Part shown: piece by piece, positions 1 through 7,231 of the stretch | Numbering within the stretch: position 1 is the first letter of the stretch | Layout: the number at the start of each line of letters is the position of its first letter | Assembly (NCBI GenBank): GCA_900767695.1 | Contig: CAAGAC010000015.1 | Location: 1 to 20,343, forward strand | Direction of reading: 5' to 3' | DNA length: 20,343 nt | DNA from: an uncultured Succinivibrio sp. | GTDB lineage: Bacteria; Pseudomonadota; Gammaproteobacteria; Enterobacterales; Succinivibrionaceae | Notes under the pieces: generated by a model | Told to the model about the DNA's origin: nothing | Seen by the model: only the letters and a program-made list of their open reading frames with translations | The model's database searches: none | Program-made: the position numbers and the translations under genes

Positions 1-213
1 GGCCTGCCTGACGACGAGTACTTCTTTTTGAAGCTAATCGACATGTCGAACATGGGGATCAGGCTGGACCGATCCCACAAGATTTAGGACAGACCCAAGA
101 ACAAGGAGCTGTTCCTCATAGACGGCGCCACCCACATCCAGACCTACTACGTGCCTGATTACGTGGACAAGGCCGTGGCCAAGCTCAAGCTCTTCTACGG
201 CGAGAAACTCTGA
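1..213 (+). pseudogene. C-terminal remnant of an alpha/beta hydrolase with an in-frame stop
   Basis: Reading frame 1 from the window edge encodes about 70 residues ending at TGA 211-213, interrupted by an in-frame TAG at 85-87. The last stretch reads IDGATHIQTYYVPDYVDKA and then a Lys/Leu/Phe-rich helix. This is the usual C-terminus of dienelactone-hydrolase/YcjY-like alpha/beta hydrolases, where the His of the GATH motif is the catalytic-triad histidine. Homology clearly continues across the TAG in the same frame, so the gene is broken by a point nonsense change, not by a frameshift. The 5' part lies outside the window. The substrate cannot be inferred. The next two reading frames downstream are also broken, so this belongs to a decayed stretch, unless the TAG is a sequencing error. 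Confidence 0.7.
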
Positions 214-222
214 CCGAAAACC

Positions 223-241
223 GGCGGCGCATCGCGCCGCC
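223..241 (+). terminator. GC hairpin after the hydrolase remnant
   Basis: A perfect 8-bp stem (223-230 with 234-241) with a 3-nt ATC loop starts 10 bases after the hydrolase stop. A short T run (251-255) follows about 10 nt later. It is a plausible but imperfect intrinsic terminator for the hydrolase transcript. Confidence 0.45.
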
Positions 242-257
242 ATTGACGAATTTTTCA

Positions 258-281
258 AAAGGCCGGGGAAACCCGGCCTTT
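258..281. terminator. Intrinsic terminator, stem with GAAA loop
   Basis: A perfect 10-bp stem (258-267 with 272-281) has a GNRA-type GAAA tetraloop, with A residues on the 5' side and T residues on the 3' side. It could terminate in either direction. It sits between the hydrolase remnant and the AEC transporter remnant and ends 26 bases before the latter's start codon. Confidence 0.7.
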
Positions 282-307
282 GCTCTCAGGAACCAAGGAC
301 AATAAAA

Positions 308-817
308 ATGGCTGTACTGCAACAGATGGTGCTCTTCCTGCTGCTGATCCTCGCAGGCGTCGCCGCCAGGAAGTGCGGGTTCATCACCAAGGATAACGAG
401 CCCAAGCTCACCAAGATAGTCGTGAGCATCGCCTATACTGCGCTGATCCTCTCGGGCGTCACCGGATCGGGCGAGCACATCAGGGGCCACCAGATCTGGG
501 AGGCCGTGGCCGTCATCGCCGCGCTGCTCGTGCTGCTCTTCATCGCCGCGCGGCTCCTGCCGCGCATCCTGCGCTACGGGCGCGAGTACTACGGCATCGT
601 GAACGTCATGGTGATCTTCACGAACATCGGCTTCATGGGCGTTCCCATGATCGACGGCATCTACGGCAAGGACGCGTTCATCTGCATCACGCTGCTCCTG
701 ATCCCGTTCAACCTGCTGTTCTACTCCTACGTGATCCAGACCATCAGGGGCGGCGGGGAGAACCCGCACCGCTTCAAGTTCCGCGATCTCCTAAATCCCG
801 GCATGATCTCCTGTCTC
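308..817 (+). pseudogene. AEC (auxin efflux carrier) family transporter, N-terminal half only
   Basis: The ATG at 308 follows AAGGA with an 8-nt spacer. The first ~168 residues look like an AEC-family secondary transporter: an N-terminal hydrophobic helix, RKCGFITKDN, the FTNIGFMGVPMI helix and KFRDLLNPGMIS, with about five membrane segments. Family members are usually 300-320 residues with ten segments. Here the homology stops near position 810-817, immediately after the LLNP motif that precedes the second half. The frame then runs on as Arg-rich nonsense to a stop at 917-919. The sequence from ~807 onward is instead an esterase tail in another frame. The transporter half would be non-functional. 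The substrate is unknown; the family includes malate and other organic-acid carriers. Confidence 0.8.
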
Positions 818-1259
818 AGACTATCCGAGCGCGAGCGAGGCCATGGCCGCGACCGTCACCGCCTACCTCTTTGCCTGCCCGGAGCTCAGGGTCAACACCC
901 TCGCAAGCAGGCACGCTGACGTCTACGGCTACGAGTTTGCCGACGAGACCGCGCCAGGCTACCTCAAGCCGCTATCCTTCCCGCTTCTGGCCGCCCACAC
1001 CTACGAGCTGCCGTACCTCTTCAAGGGGTTCAAGGGAGCCCGGGACAATCCTGTCGAGCACCCGCTCAACAGACTCCAGCAGGAGCTCGCGCTCAAGATG
1101 ATCAGGCGCTGGACTGACAGCGCGCAGTGGAAGGAGTCCGAGAAGTTCCGCACCAGCGACGGCAACTCAGTCTCGTTCAGCATCGCGCAGGTGAAGTCCA
1201 GGGACCATGCCTACATCCGCTACAAGTGCGGCTTCTGGGACAGCTTCGGCGTGTACTGA
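807..1259 (+). pseudogene. Type-B carboxylesterase, C-terminal fragment
   Basis: In the frame ending at TGA 1257-1259, about 150 residues match the end of type-B (PnbA-like) carboxylesterases. The recognisable parts are YLFACPELRVNTLASRHA, DVYGYEFADE, AAHTYELPYLF (the His lies in the catalytic-triad His region) and the terminal RLQQELALKMIRRWTD helix. The frame is open from 807 but lacks the nucleophile elbow (GxSxG), the oxyanion region and about two thirds of a normal ~500-residue protein. There is no start signal of its own. It is fused out of frame to the AEC transporter remnant, so it is a deletion product or assembly chimera. Confidence 0.8.
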
Positions 1260-1263
1260 CAAA

Positions 1264-1282
1264 GCGGGGGCGAGGCCCCCGC
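1264..1282. terminator. GC-rich hairpin after the esterase remnant
   Basis: A perfect 8-bp stem (1264-1271 with 1275-1282) with a 3-nt GAG loop lies directly after the esterase stop codon and is preceded by AAA. There is no T run on the plus side. It is probably a terminator, and the first of a chain of hairpins that reaches the tRNA gene. Confidence 0.5.
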
Positions 1283-1295
1283 CATGACATGATCC

Positions 1296-1337
1296 GCAAT
1301 CAAGCCAGGATGGAAGCCTCCATCCTGGCTTGATTGC
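1296..1337. repeat. Perfect 19-bp inverted repeat with 4-nt loop
   Basis: The arms 1296-1314 and 1319-1337 are exact reverse complements around AGCC. This is much longer than an ordinary terminator stem, less GC-rich than its neighbours, and has no T tract on either strand. It could be a strong terminator between convergent transcripts (esterase remnant on plus, tRNA on minus), a cruciform-forming site, or a leftover of a small mobile or palindromic element. The sequence alone does not decide. Confidence 0.6.
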
Positions 1338-1339
1338 TT

Positions 1340-1379
1340 CATGGGCGCTCAGGAGCGCGGGCCTGTGGCTCAGGCCATG
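1340..1379. repeat. Pair of adjacent hairpins
   Basis: GCGCTC at 1345-1350 pairs with GAGCGC at 1353-1358. GGCCTG at 1360-1365 pairs with CAGGCC at 1371-1376. CATGG at 1340 and CCATG ending at 1379 can close around both, in competition with the second stem. The block directly continues the hairpins at 1264-1337. No coding potential is apparent here. Confidence 0.4.
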
Positions 1380-1392
1380 GCGCAAAAACACC

Positions 1393-1410
1393 AAAAAGCC
1401 TTGAAGGGCC
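1393..1410 (-). terminator. Possible weak terminator of the tRNA transcript
   Basis: Read on the minus strand, a short GGCC/GGC stem around CTTCAA is followed by TTTTT and then another T run (TTTTTG). It lies 45-60 bases beyond the tRNA 3' end. The stem has only about three good pairs, so confidence is low. Confidence 0.3.
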
Positions 1411-1454
1411 GTTTCAGATTCTATTCAAAAGGGAAATCTTCGAGGGTTGATTCA

Positions 1455-1530
1455 TGGCTCCTCCTACTGGACTCGGACCAGCGACATACGGATTAACAGT
1501 CCGCCGTTCTACCGACTGAACTAAGGAGGA
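1455..1530 (-). tRNA. tRNA-Asn (anticodon GUU)
   Basis: The minus strand reads as a complete 76-nt tRNA. The acceptor TCCTCCT pairs with AGGAGGA, the D arm contains AGTTCAGTCGGTAGAAC, the anticodon loop is CTGTTAA (GTT is the complement of 1495-1497), the T arm is CTGGTCCGAGTCCAG, and the 3' CCA is encoded (TGG at 1455-1457). The body is nearly identical to gammaproteobacterial tRNA-Asn. It is transcribed alone from a consensus promoter and its 3' end faces the decayed gene cluster at 1-1260. No duplicated 3' tRNA fragment (att site) was seen elsewhere in the window. Confidence 0.97.
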
Positions 1531-1571
1531 ACGCCTTGAATTTTTTCAGCTTGGCGCTGAAAACGAGTGCC

Positions 1572-1600
1572 ATTATATGGGTGAGTTCAGATCCTGTCAA
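1572..1600 (-). promoter_or_regulatory. Consensus sigma-70 promoter of the tRNA-Asn gene
   Basis: On the minus strand TTGACA (complement of 1595-1600), exactly 17 bp, then TATAAT (complement of 1572-1577): all 12 consensus bases match. The start should lie near 1565, giving a leader of about 35 nt before the tRNA 5' end. An A+T-rich tract upstream (1601-1625) could act as an UP element. Apart from this promoter, 1531-1720 holds only the 3' flank of the ATPase/nuclease pseudogene, and I see no gene there. Confidence 0.9.
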
Positions 1601-1720
1601 CAAAAAATTCAGATTTTTTATAAATTCATGCAAGAGGCTGTTATTTAACCGAATTTATAGCAGGATGCTTGCCGCCACCATGCGATTCAGATGGCGGCGG
1701 CGCCGTTGTCTGCGCCTGCG

Positions 1721-3544
1721 TCACGCCTTCTCGCAGGCGGCGATGTCAGGGCCGGAGAAGACCACGGCCCAGCAGTCGACGTCAGCCTTGTCCCTTAGGT
1801 TAGGGCTGGCGCGGTGTCGCTCCAACTGCTTCCTTGCCTCGTCAAGCCTCTGCTTTACCGCGCCGGCAGAAGCCTTGGCTTTTGGCAGGTATTTGAACTC
1901 AAAGGCAAATGTGTGCCCGCCTGCATAGTCGTTTTCAACCAGCATGTCCACCCTTCAATGATCGCCAGTGTCATATTCCATGAAAGGCCTGAGGTAGCGG
2001 GATGAAGCGTCCTTGACAGTGGTGAAGAAGCACAGTTGGATGGCGGTTTCATTAAGCCATTTGGACCCAGACGGGGGAAGGGCCGCCAGGTTTTCGTGGA
2101 CGGCCTCGAGCAGTGGCGCTGGATCGTTCCTGCGGATCATTTCCTCAAGCCTCGCGCTGGAGCTGGCGCTCAGTCCGATCCTCTGGGCCGCATAGTCGGC
2201 AAAAGCCTCAAAGAAGATCTCGTTTGGGCAGTGGAACGTGTCGGCAAGGTTCGCAGCGCTGCCTTCCGGATCATAGGTAAGGAACCCAAGGTATGACAGC
2301 AGGGACATCATCTGCTGGCGGTCAAACTGCTCGGTCTGGTTGAGGTTCAGGAGCTTTGGCGGCTTTGCGGCGATCCCCTGGCGGTTCAGGACTGCATTGG
2401 TTATCTCGTCGGCCGTCTTTTTGTCGCATAGGGCGAAGAGACCGTTCAGGGTGTCGTTGTCCGTTCCCATGCCGCTGTCTGCAAAGTCTGCTGGAATTGC
2501 CCCTTCATCAAGGAGCCTTGAAAGGAAGGACAGGCACATGTTCGAGTTGAAGACGTGCTCTTCCGACTGCGGCGAGAAGACATAGCCGTCGTAGAAGCGC
2601 TCCATGACGTCCATGATCTCCTGCTTGCTCAAGCCGCGGAGCGTGCTGAAATCCACCGTCTCGTCAATCAGGCCTGATAGCTCCTGGCGGGTGAACCCGG
2701 CCATGGCGCTGCAGGCGGCATTTGAACTTATGTTTGTCGCGATGTTGAATCCTGACGTCAGCGAGTCCAGCGAGACGGCAGACACGCCGGTTATGAAGAA
2801 CCTGCCGATGGGAGCTATTTTATTTGGGCCGAAGTAAGCCTTGAGGCAGGCGTAGAACCTCTTGATGAGGCCTTCGTTTCCTTTCTCTGTCGAAGTGATC
2901 TTCTTGAAGGCGTTCTTGTCGGTTGTGAGGATTTCGTTGGCGAAATGGTCGTACTCGTCGATGATCACGTTAAGCGGCACGCCGTCGTCGCATCTTTGCA
3001 GGTACATGTCGAGGAACGACGACATGATGGATTCCGGCGGAAGCTTCCTGAGATCGCGAAGCTCATCATCGGAGAAGCCAAAGCGCGGGTATTGTTTTGC
3101 AAACGAGATGATCCCGCTTGCAAGCCTTGAGCCGAAGCTGGATTCAACCCGCTCCATGCTTGAGTCGACCGTCGAGAAGTTGAGCATGAGGCAGCGGCAG
3201 GATCCGGCCAGAGCGGTCTTGTGATCATGGATCCACGTTCCCTTGAAGTTCTCCTCGAAATCGCAGGCGCAGCTTTGGTCGTAGTAGTAGAAAAGGGTCC
3301 AGGCAAGGAAGCTTTTGCCAAAGCGGCGGGGGCGGAGGAGCACCGGGACCCTGGTGCCCAGGCGCTCGAGACAGTCGATGAACCTGGTCTTGTCGACGTA
3401 GGCGAGGTTCTCCTTCGCCACGGCCGAAAGCATGACGTTGCCGACATCTATGTTCCTGAATGCCAATTTTGCCTCCCGGCTTTGACTGCTGGCCAAGGCT
3501 TTGCTTAAAGCATGTCGCATGCAGTCAAATCTTTTCAAAAACAT
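1721..3544 (-). pseudogene. AAA-ATPase-like protein with C-terminal PD-(D/E)XK nuclease, split by TGA
   Basis: This is a member of the AAA-ATPase-like/DUF1703 family, common in gut anaerobes and of unknown role. The entry motif is AYVDKTRFIDCLERLG, then a degenerate Walker A RPRRFGKS, Walker B NVIIDEYD, and the FFITGVSAVSLDSL segment with the family's NIATNIS context. After ~530 residues the frame meets TGA (1955-1957). It resumes in the same frame as RVDMLVENDYAGGHTFAFEFKY, carrying the nuclease Asp and the E-x-K pair, and ends at 1721. An intact protein would be about 607 residues. I chose ATG 3544; ATG 3520 is an alternative, and neither has a strong ribosome-binding site. A longer frame reaching 3676 would overlap uvrB and is unlikely. 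G+C content is visibly lower than in uvrB, consistent with an accessory gene. It is divergent from uvrB. Confidence 0.8.
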
Positions 3545-3609
3545 CGCGTTGAAATCTTCAGGCGCAAGACTGCATTCAAATGGCCGCCCTGCTTGCCATG
3601 CGTGGTAGT

Positions 3610-3624
3610 CTGTCCATTGGACAG
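3610..3624. promoter_or_regulatory. Operator-like palindrome upstream of uvrB
   Basis: CTGTCCA-T-TGGACAG is a perfect 7-bp inverted repeat around one base, directly before the uvrB ribosome-binding site AAGGAGG (3625-3631). uvrB is a classic SOS gene. This site has the CTG...CAG ends of a LexA box but is 15 bp long instead of 16, and lacks the usual AT-rich core. It could be a variant LexA site, another operator, or an mRNA stem beside the Shine-Dalgarno sequence. No clear -35/-10 pair was found in 3545-3609. Confidence 0.45.
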
Positions 3625-3635
3625 AAGGAGGCGGC

Positions 3636-5699
3636 ATGCCCATCAGGAAGAATTTCGAGCTAGTAAGCCCGTTCAAGCCGGCAGGCGATCAGCCCCAGGC
3701 AATAGAGAATCTCGTCGCGGGCCTCAGGGCCGGCGACAAGGCGCAGACGCTCCTGGGCGTCACCGGCTCGGGCAAGACCTTCACCATGGCGAGCGTCATC
3801 GCGCAGATGAACCGCCCGGTGATGATCCTCTCGCACAACAAGACCCTGGCAGCGCAGCTCTACGGCGAGATGAAGGGCTTCTTCCCGCACAACGCCGTCG
3901 AGTATTTCGTCTCCTACTACGACTACTACCAGCCAGAGGCCTACGTGCCCTCGTCCGACACCTTCATCGAGAAGGACGCGCAGGTCAACGACCACATCGA
4001 CCAGATGCGCCTCTCGGCGACCAAGGCGCTGATGGAGCGGCGCGACGTCATCGTGGTCTGCTCGGTCTCCGCAATCTACGGCCTGGGCGAGCCTGAGACC
4101 TACCTCAAGATGATGCTGCACCTCTCGCGCGGCGAGCAGATCACGCAGAAGCAGATCCTCGACCGCCTCGCCACGCTGCAGTACACCCGCAACGATCTCG
4201 GCTTCGAGCGCAGCACCTTCAGGGTGCGCGGCGACGTCATCGACGTCTACCCCTCTGACTCAGACGGCTACGCCGTGCGCATCGAGCTCTTCGACGACGA
4301 GATAGAGTCGCTCTCCATATTCGATCCGCTCACTGGAGGGAAGGGGCAGGACATCCCGCGCGTCACCATCTTCCCGAAGACCCACTACGTGACCCCGCGC
4401 TCGGTGCTCGACAATGCCGTCGAGCAGATCAAGGCCGAGCTCAAGGATCGCTGCGACTGGTTCTTGAAGCAGAACCGCCTGCTCGAGGAGCAGCGGCTGC
4501 GCGAGCGCACCACCTACGACATCGAGATGATCAACGAGCTTGGGTACTGCTCGGGCATCGAGAACTACTCGCGCTACCTCACCGGGCGCAAGGAGGGGGA
4601 GCCGCCTCCCTGCCTCTTCGACTACCTGCCCAAGGACGGGCTTCTGTTCATCGACGAGTCGCACGTCACCGTGCCGCAGATCGGCGCGATGTTCCGCGGC
4701 GACCACTCGCGCAAGGAGAGCCTCGTCAACTTCGGCTTCCGCCTGCCTTCGGCGTACGACAACCGCCCGCTCAAGTTCGAGGAGTTCCAGAAGCTCCAGC
4801 CCCAGACCATATACGTCTCGGCTACCCCGGCTGACTACGAGCTTGAGCAGTCCTCCCAGGTGGTCGAGCAGCTAATCCGCCCGACCGGCCTTCTGGATCC
4901 TGAGATAGAGATCCGCCCGGTCAGGACCCAGGTCGACGATCTCATGGGCGAGATCAGGGCGCGCGCGGCGCGCAACGAGCGCGTGCTCGTCACCACCCTG
5001 ACCAAGAAGATGGCCGAGGAGCTCACCTCCTACCTCGACGAGAACGGGATCCGCGTGCGCTACCTGCACTCGGACATCGACGCGGTCGAGCGCATGGAGA
5101 TCATAAGGGACCTGCGCCTAGGCGAGTTCGATGCGCTCGTGGGCATCAACCTCCTGCGCGAGGGCCTGGACATGCCCGAGGTGTCGCTCGTGGCGATCCT
5201 CGACGCCGACAAGGAGGGCTTCCTGAGGTCCGAGCGCTCGCTCATCCAGACCGTCGGCCGCGCGGCGCGCAACGTCAAGGGCAAGGCCATCTTCTACTGC
5301 GACGAGGTAACCGACTCCATACGCCAGACCATGGAGGAGACCAGGCGCCGCCGCCAGATCCAGCAGAAGTTCAACGAGGAGCACCACATCACGCCCAGGC
5401 AGGTCGAGAAGAAGATCGTCGACGTGATGGAGGCCGCGATGCGCGACACCGAGTCCTTCAAGGCTCCGTCCGAGAAGCGCCGCCAGGGACCGTCGCGCAG
5501 GGAGTGGGAGGAGAGGCGCTGCGGCTTGAAGCCGATGACTCCGCGCGAGGCGGCAAGGCGCATCGACGAGCTGCACGAGCAGATGATCAAGTACGCGCGC
5601 GATCTGAAGTTCGAGGAGGCCGCGCAGGTGCGCGACGAGATGCAGGCCCTCCAGCAGGATCTGATGCTGATGGCGGGCCCGGAGGGCGGGAAGGACTAG
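3636..5699 (+). CDS. uvrB: Excinuclease ABC subunit B (UvrB)
   Basis: UvrB is the damage-verifying helicase-like subunit of nucleotide excision repair: UvrA2 loads it onto DNA and it recruits UvrC for incision. The 687-residue product closely tracks E. coli UvrB (673). Walker A GVTGSGKT is at 41-48, the tyrosine-rich beta-hairpin YYDYYQPEAYVP starts at 94, Walker B DESH is at 340-343, the helicase motifs VTTLTKKMAE, LVGINLLREGLDMPEV and QTVGRAARN follow, and a C-terminal UVR domain (IDELHEQMIKYARDLKFEEAAQVRDE read in two parts, about 640-670) binds UvrC. The ATG is preceded by AAGGAGG with a 4-nt spacer. The gene appears intact. Its TAG stop overlaps the stop of the convergent gene in the palindrome CTAG (5696-5699). 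Confidence 0.98.
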   Translation: MPIRKNFELVSPFKPAGDQPQAIENLVAGLRAGDKAQTLLGVTGSGKTFTMASVIAQMNRPVMILSHNKTLAAQLYGEMKGFFPHNAVEYFVSYYDYYQPEAYVPSSDTFIEKDAQVNDHIDQMRLSATKALMERRDVIVVCSVSAIYGLGEPETYLKMMLHLSRGEQITQKQILDRLATLQYTRNDLGFERSTFRVRGDVIDVYPSDSDGYAVRIELFDDEIESLSIFDPLTGGKGQDIPRVTIFPKTHYVTPRSVLDNAVEQIKAELKDRCDWFLKQNRLLEEQRLRERTTYDIEMINELGYCSGIENYSRYLTGRKEGEPPPCLFDYLPKDGLLFIDESHVTVPQIGAMFRGDHSRKESLVNFGFRLPSAYDNRPLKFEEFQKLQPQTIYVSATPADYELEQSSQVVEQLIRPTGLLDPEIEIRPVRTQVDDLMGEIRARAARNERVLVTTLTKKMAEELTSYLDENGIRVRYLHSDIDAVERMEIIRDLRLGEFDALVGINLLREGLDMPEVSLVAILDADKEGFLRSERSLIQTVGRAARNVKGKAIFYCDEVTDSIRQTMEETRRRRQIQQKFNEEHHITPRQVEKKIVDVMEAAMRDTESFKAPSEKRRQGPSRREWEERRCGLKPMTPREAARRIDELHEQMIKYARDLKFEEAAQVRDEMQALQQDLMLMAGPEGGKD

Positions 5700-6226
5700 G
5701 CCTTGCTCCTCTTGTAGGTGGAGAGCAGGTTCTCCCTGATGTAGGCGAGGATCGCGGAGAACGAGTCCTCGTCCACCTCGGCCTCGTCGGTGTCGACGCG
5801 CGAAAGCTCGCTCAGCGTCTCGACGAAGTCGGCAAGATCGCCTCTTGGCAGGCGGTTCTGCATCCCAGATTCGGGGCTGCATGAAAGCCCGAGCGTCAGG
5901 GCGTGGCAGAAGTCTGCAAGCGTCTGGAGCCTGAGCTTGGCGCCATCCTCCCTGCCGGGCATCGGCACCAGCTCGTCGTCGGCGCGGTCGAGGCGCTCCT
6001 TGAAGCCGAAGGCCATCGAGGTGAGCTCTGCCACCAGCACGCCGGGCAGCGGCTCCGAGCCGTTCAGAAGCTCCGAGGCGGTCTTCACGATGGAGCGGTC
6101 GGATGGATCGAAGCCGCGGCAGAGCAGGCCCTCGACCAGGCCGGCCCAGTGGAACTCCTCCTCCATCACCCCGGCCTTCCTCAAGGCAGCGCGCAGGGTG
6201 TGGAATGCTGATTTCTTATCGTCCAT
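5696..6226 (-). CDS. UPF0149 (YgfB/YecA) family protein
   Basis: The product has 176 residues from ATG 6226, which has GGAG six bases upstream; an upstream ATG at 6250 has no ribosome-binding site. It is an acidic, helical protein with FHWAGLVEGLLCRGF near the N-terminus, a central DELVPMPGREDG segment, ADFCHALTLGLS, and a C-terminal DEDSFSAILAYIRENLL helix. This is the pattern of gammaproteobacterial YgfB. It lacks the C-terminal SEC-C zinc motif of YecA, so YgfB is the closer relative. The molecular function of the family is poorly established. It lies convergent with uvrB, sharing a CTAG stop overlap, and divergent from suhB across 189 bp. In E. coli ygfB sits next to pepP, so this context is different. 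Confidence 0.75.
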   Translation of the reverse strand: MDDKKSAFHTLRAALRKAGVMEEEFHWAGLVEGLLCRGFDPSDRSIVKTASELLNGSEPLPGVLVAELTSMAFGFKERLDRADDELVPMPGREDGAKLRLQTLADFCHALTLGLSCSPESGMQNRLPRGDLADFVETLSELSRVDTDEAEVDEDSFSAILAYIRENLLSTYKRSKA

Positions 6227-6298
6227 AGCAGGCTCCGCAGCAGGATTCATTCTGGGGAAAACGCAGGCGCGGCATGGCGCATTCAGGCGCCGCCGCCG

Positions 6299-6307
6299 TG
6301 CTAGAAT
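6299..6307 (+). promoter_or_regulatory. Candidate extended -10 promoter of suhB
   Basis: TG-C-TAGAAT fits an extended -10 element; no good -35 lies 16-18 bp upstream. A start near 6314 would give suhB a leader of about 100 nt. That leader contains a hairpin (GCAGGC 6325-6330 with GCCTGC 6335-6340) and the BoxA-like element at 6385. Confidence 0.4.
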
Positions 6308-6384
6308 ACCATCGCCCCGGACGGGCAGGCCAGAGCCTGCGCCCGGAGGACCGGAGGCGGCGCAGTGCCGCTGCCGGTGGCAAT

Positions 6385-6392
6385 TGCTCTTT
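6385..6392 (+). promoter_or_regulatory. BoxA-like element in the suhB leader
   Basis: TGCTCTTT, the conserved 5' part of the rRNA antitermination BoxA, lies 23 bases before the suhB start codon and just upstream of its weak ribosome-binding site (GGAA, 6403-6406). In E. coli SuhB is part of the Nus complex, and that complex binds a BoxA in the suhB leader to repress suhB translation. The position here fits the same autoregulation. The 3' part (CTTCA) deviates from the rRNA consensus (AACA). Confidence 0.5.
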
Positions 6393-6415
6393 CTTCAGCC
6401 TTGGAATTCTAACAT

Positions 6416-7219
6416 ATGCACCCTATGCTCAATATCGCCGTCCGCGCAGCCCGCGCCGCCGGCAACCTGATCGCCCGCAACATCGGCCACCAGGATCAGT
6501 TCTCCGTCGAGGAGAAGCGCAAGGACGATCTCGTGACCAGCATCGACCGCGAGTGCGAGGAGACCGTCCGCAGCATGATCCTCAAGTCCTTCCGCGACCA
6601 CAGCGTGCTCGGCGAGGAAGGCGGGGTGTACGGCAACGCCGATTCGGAATTCCAATGGGTGATCGATCCCATCGACGGCACGACCAACTTCGTGCAGGGG
6701 ATCGGCCACAGCGCCGTCTCCATAGCCCTCAAGCACAACGGCAAGACCGAGGTCGGCGTGGTCTTCGACCCCCTCCTCAACGAGATGTTCACCGCAGCCC
6801 GCGGCGAGGGCGCCCAGCTCAACGGCCGCCGCATCCGCGTGGCCCAGCGCGTGTCGCTCGACGGCGCGATCATCGGCACCGCCTTCCCCACCCGCTACCG
6901 CGACCGCATGCTTCCCTACCTCGAGCTCTTCGCAAGGCTCATCACCAACTGCGCCGACATCAGGCGCATGGGCGCGGCGAGCCTCGATCTCTGCTACGTC
7001 GCCTGCGGGCGCTTCGACGGCTACCTCGAGCAGGGCCTCAAGCCCTGGGACTTCGCGGCAGGCGAGCTCATCGTCCGCGAGGCGGGCGGCCTGGTGACCG
7101 ACTTCATGGGCGAGCCCGGCTACGCCAAGAGCGGCAATATCGTCTGCGGCAATCCCAAGATCCTGCGCTCGCTCATCTCCGTGTGCGATCCGCAGAACCT
7201 CCCCGTGATCCTGCGCTGA
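6416..7219 (+). CDS. suhB: SuhB, inositol-1-monophosphatase family / Nus-complex subunit
   Basis: The 267-residue product begins MHPMLNIAVRAARAAGNLIA, essentially the E. coli SuhB N-terminus. The Mg-dependent phosphatase motifs are intact: EE at 67-68, WVIDPIDGTTNF at 81-92 with metal ligands Asp84 and Asp87, and PWDFAAGELIVREAGG at 210-225 with Asp212. SuhB hydrolyses myo-inositol phosphates in vitro. In enterobacteria it also acts with NusA, NusB, NusE and NusG in rRNA antitermination and ribosome assembly. The leader carries a BoxA-like site. The gene is monocistronic here: it ends 12 bp before the stop of the convergent exonuclease gene, with no obvious intrinsic terminator between them. 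Confidence 0.95.
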   Translation: MHPMLNIAVRAARAAGNLIARNIGHQDQFSVEEKRKDDLVTSIDRECEETVRSMILKSFRDHSVLGEEGGVYGNADSEFQWVIDPIDGTTNFVQGIGHSAVSIALKHNGKTEVGVVFDPLLNEMFTAARGEGAQLNGRRIRVAQRVSLDGAIIGTAFPTRYRDRMLPYLELFARLITNCADIRRMGAASLDLCYVACGRFDGYLEQGLKPWDFAAGELIVREAGGLVTDFMGEPGYAKSGNIVCGNPKILRSLISVCDPQNLPVILR

Positions 7220-7231
7220 CGGGATCCCCTC

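Noticed and set aside
185..769. Long minus-strand open frame opposite the AEC remnant
   Set aside because: It is His/Asp/Glu-rich, the typical antisense shadow of G+C-rich coding DNA, with no start signal or family resemblance.
1455..1530. Genomic island attachment site at tRNA-Asn
   Set aside because: No duplicated tRNA 3' end and no integrase gene are visible in the window.
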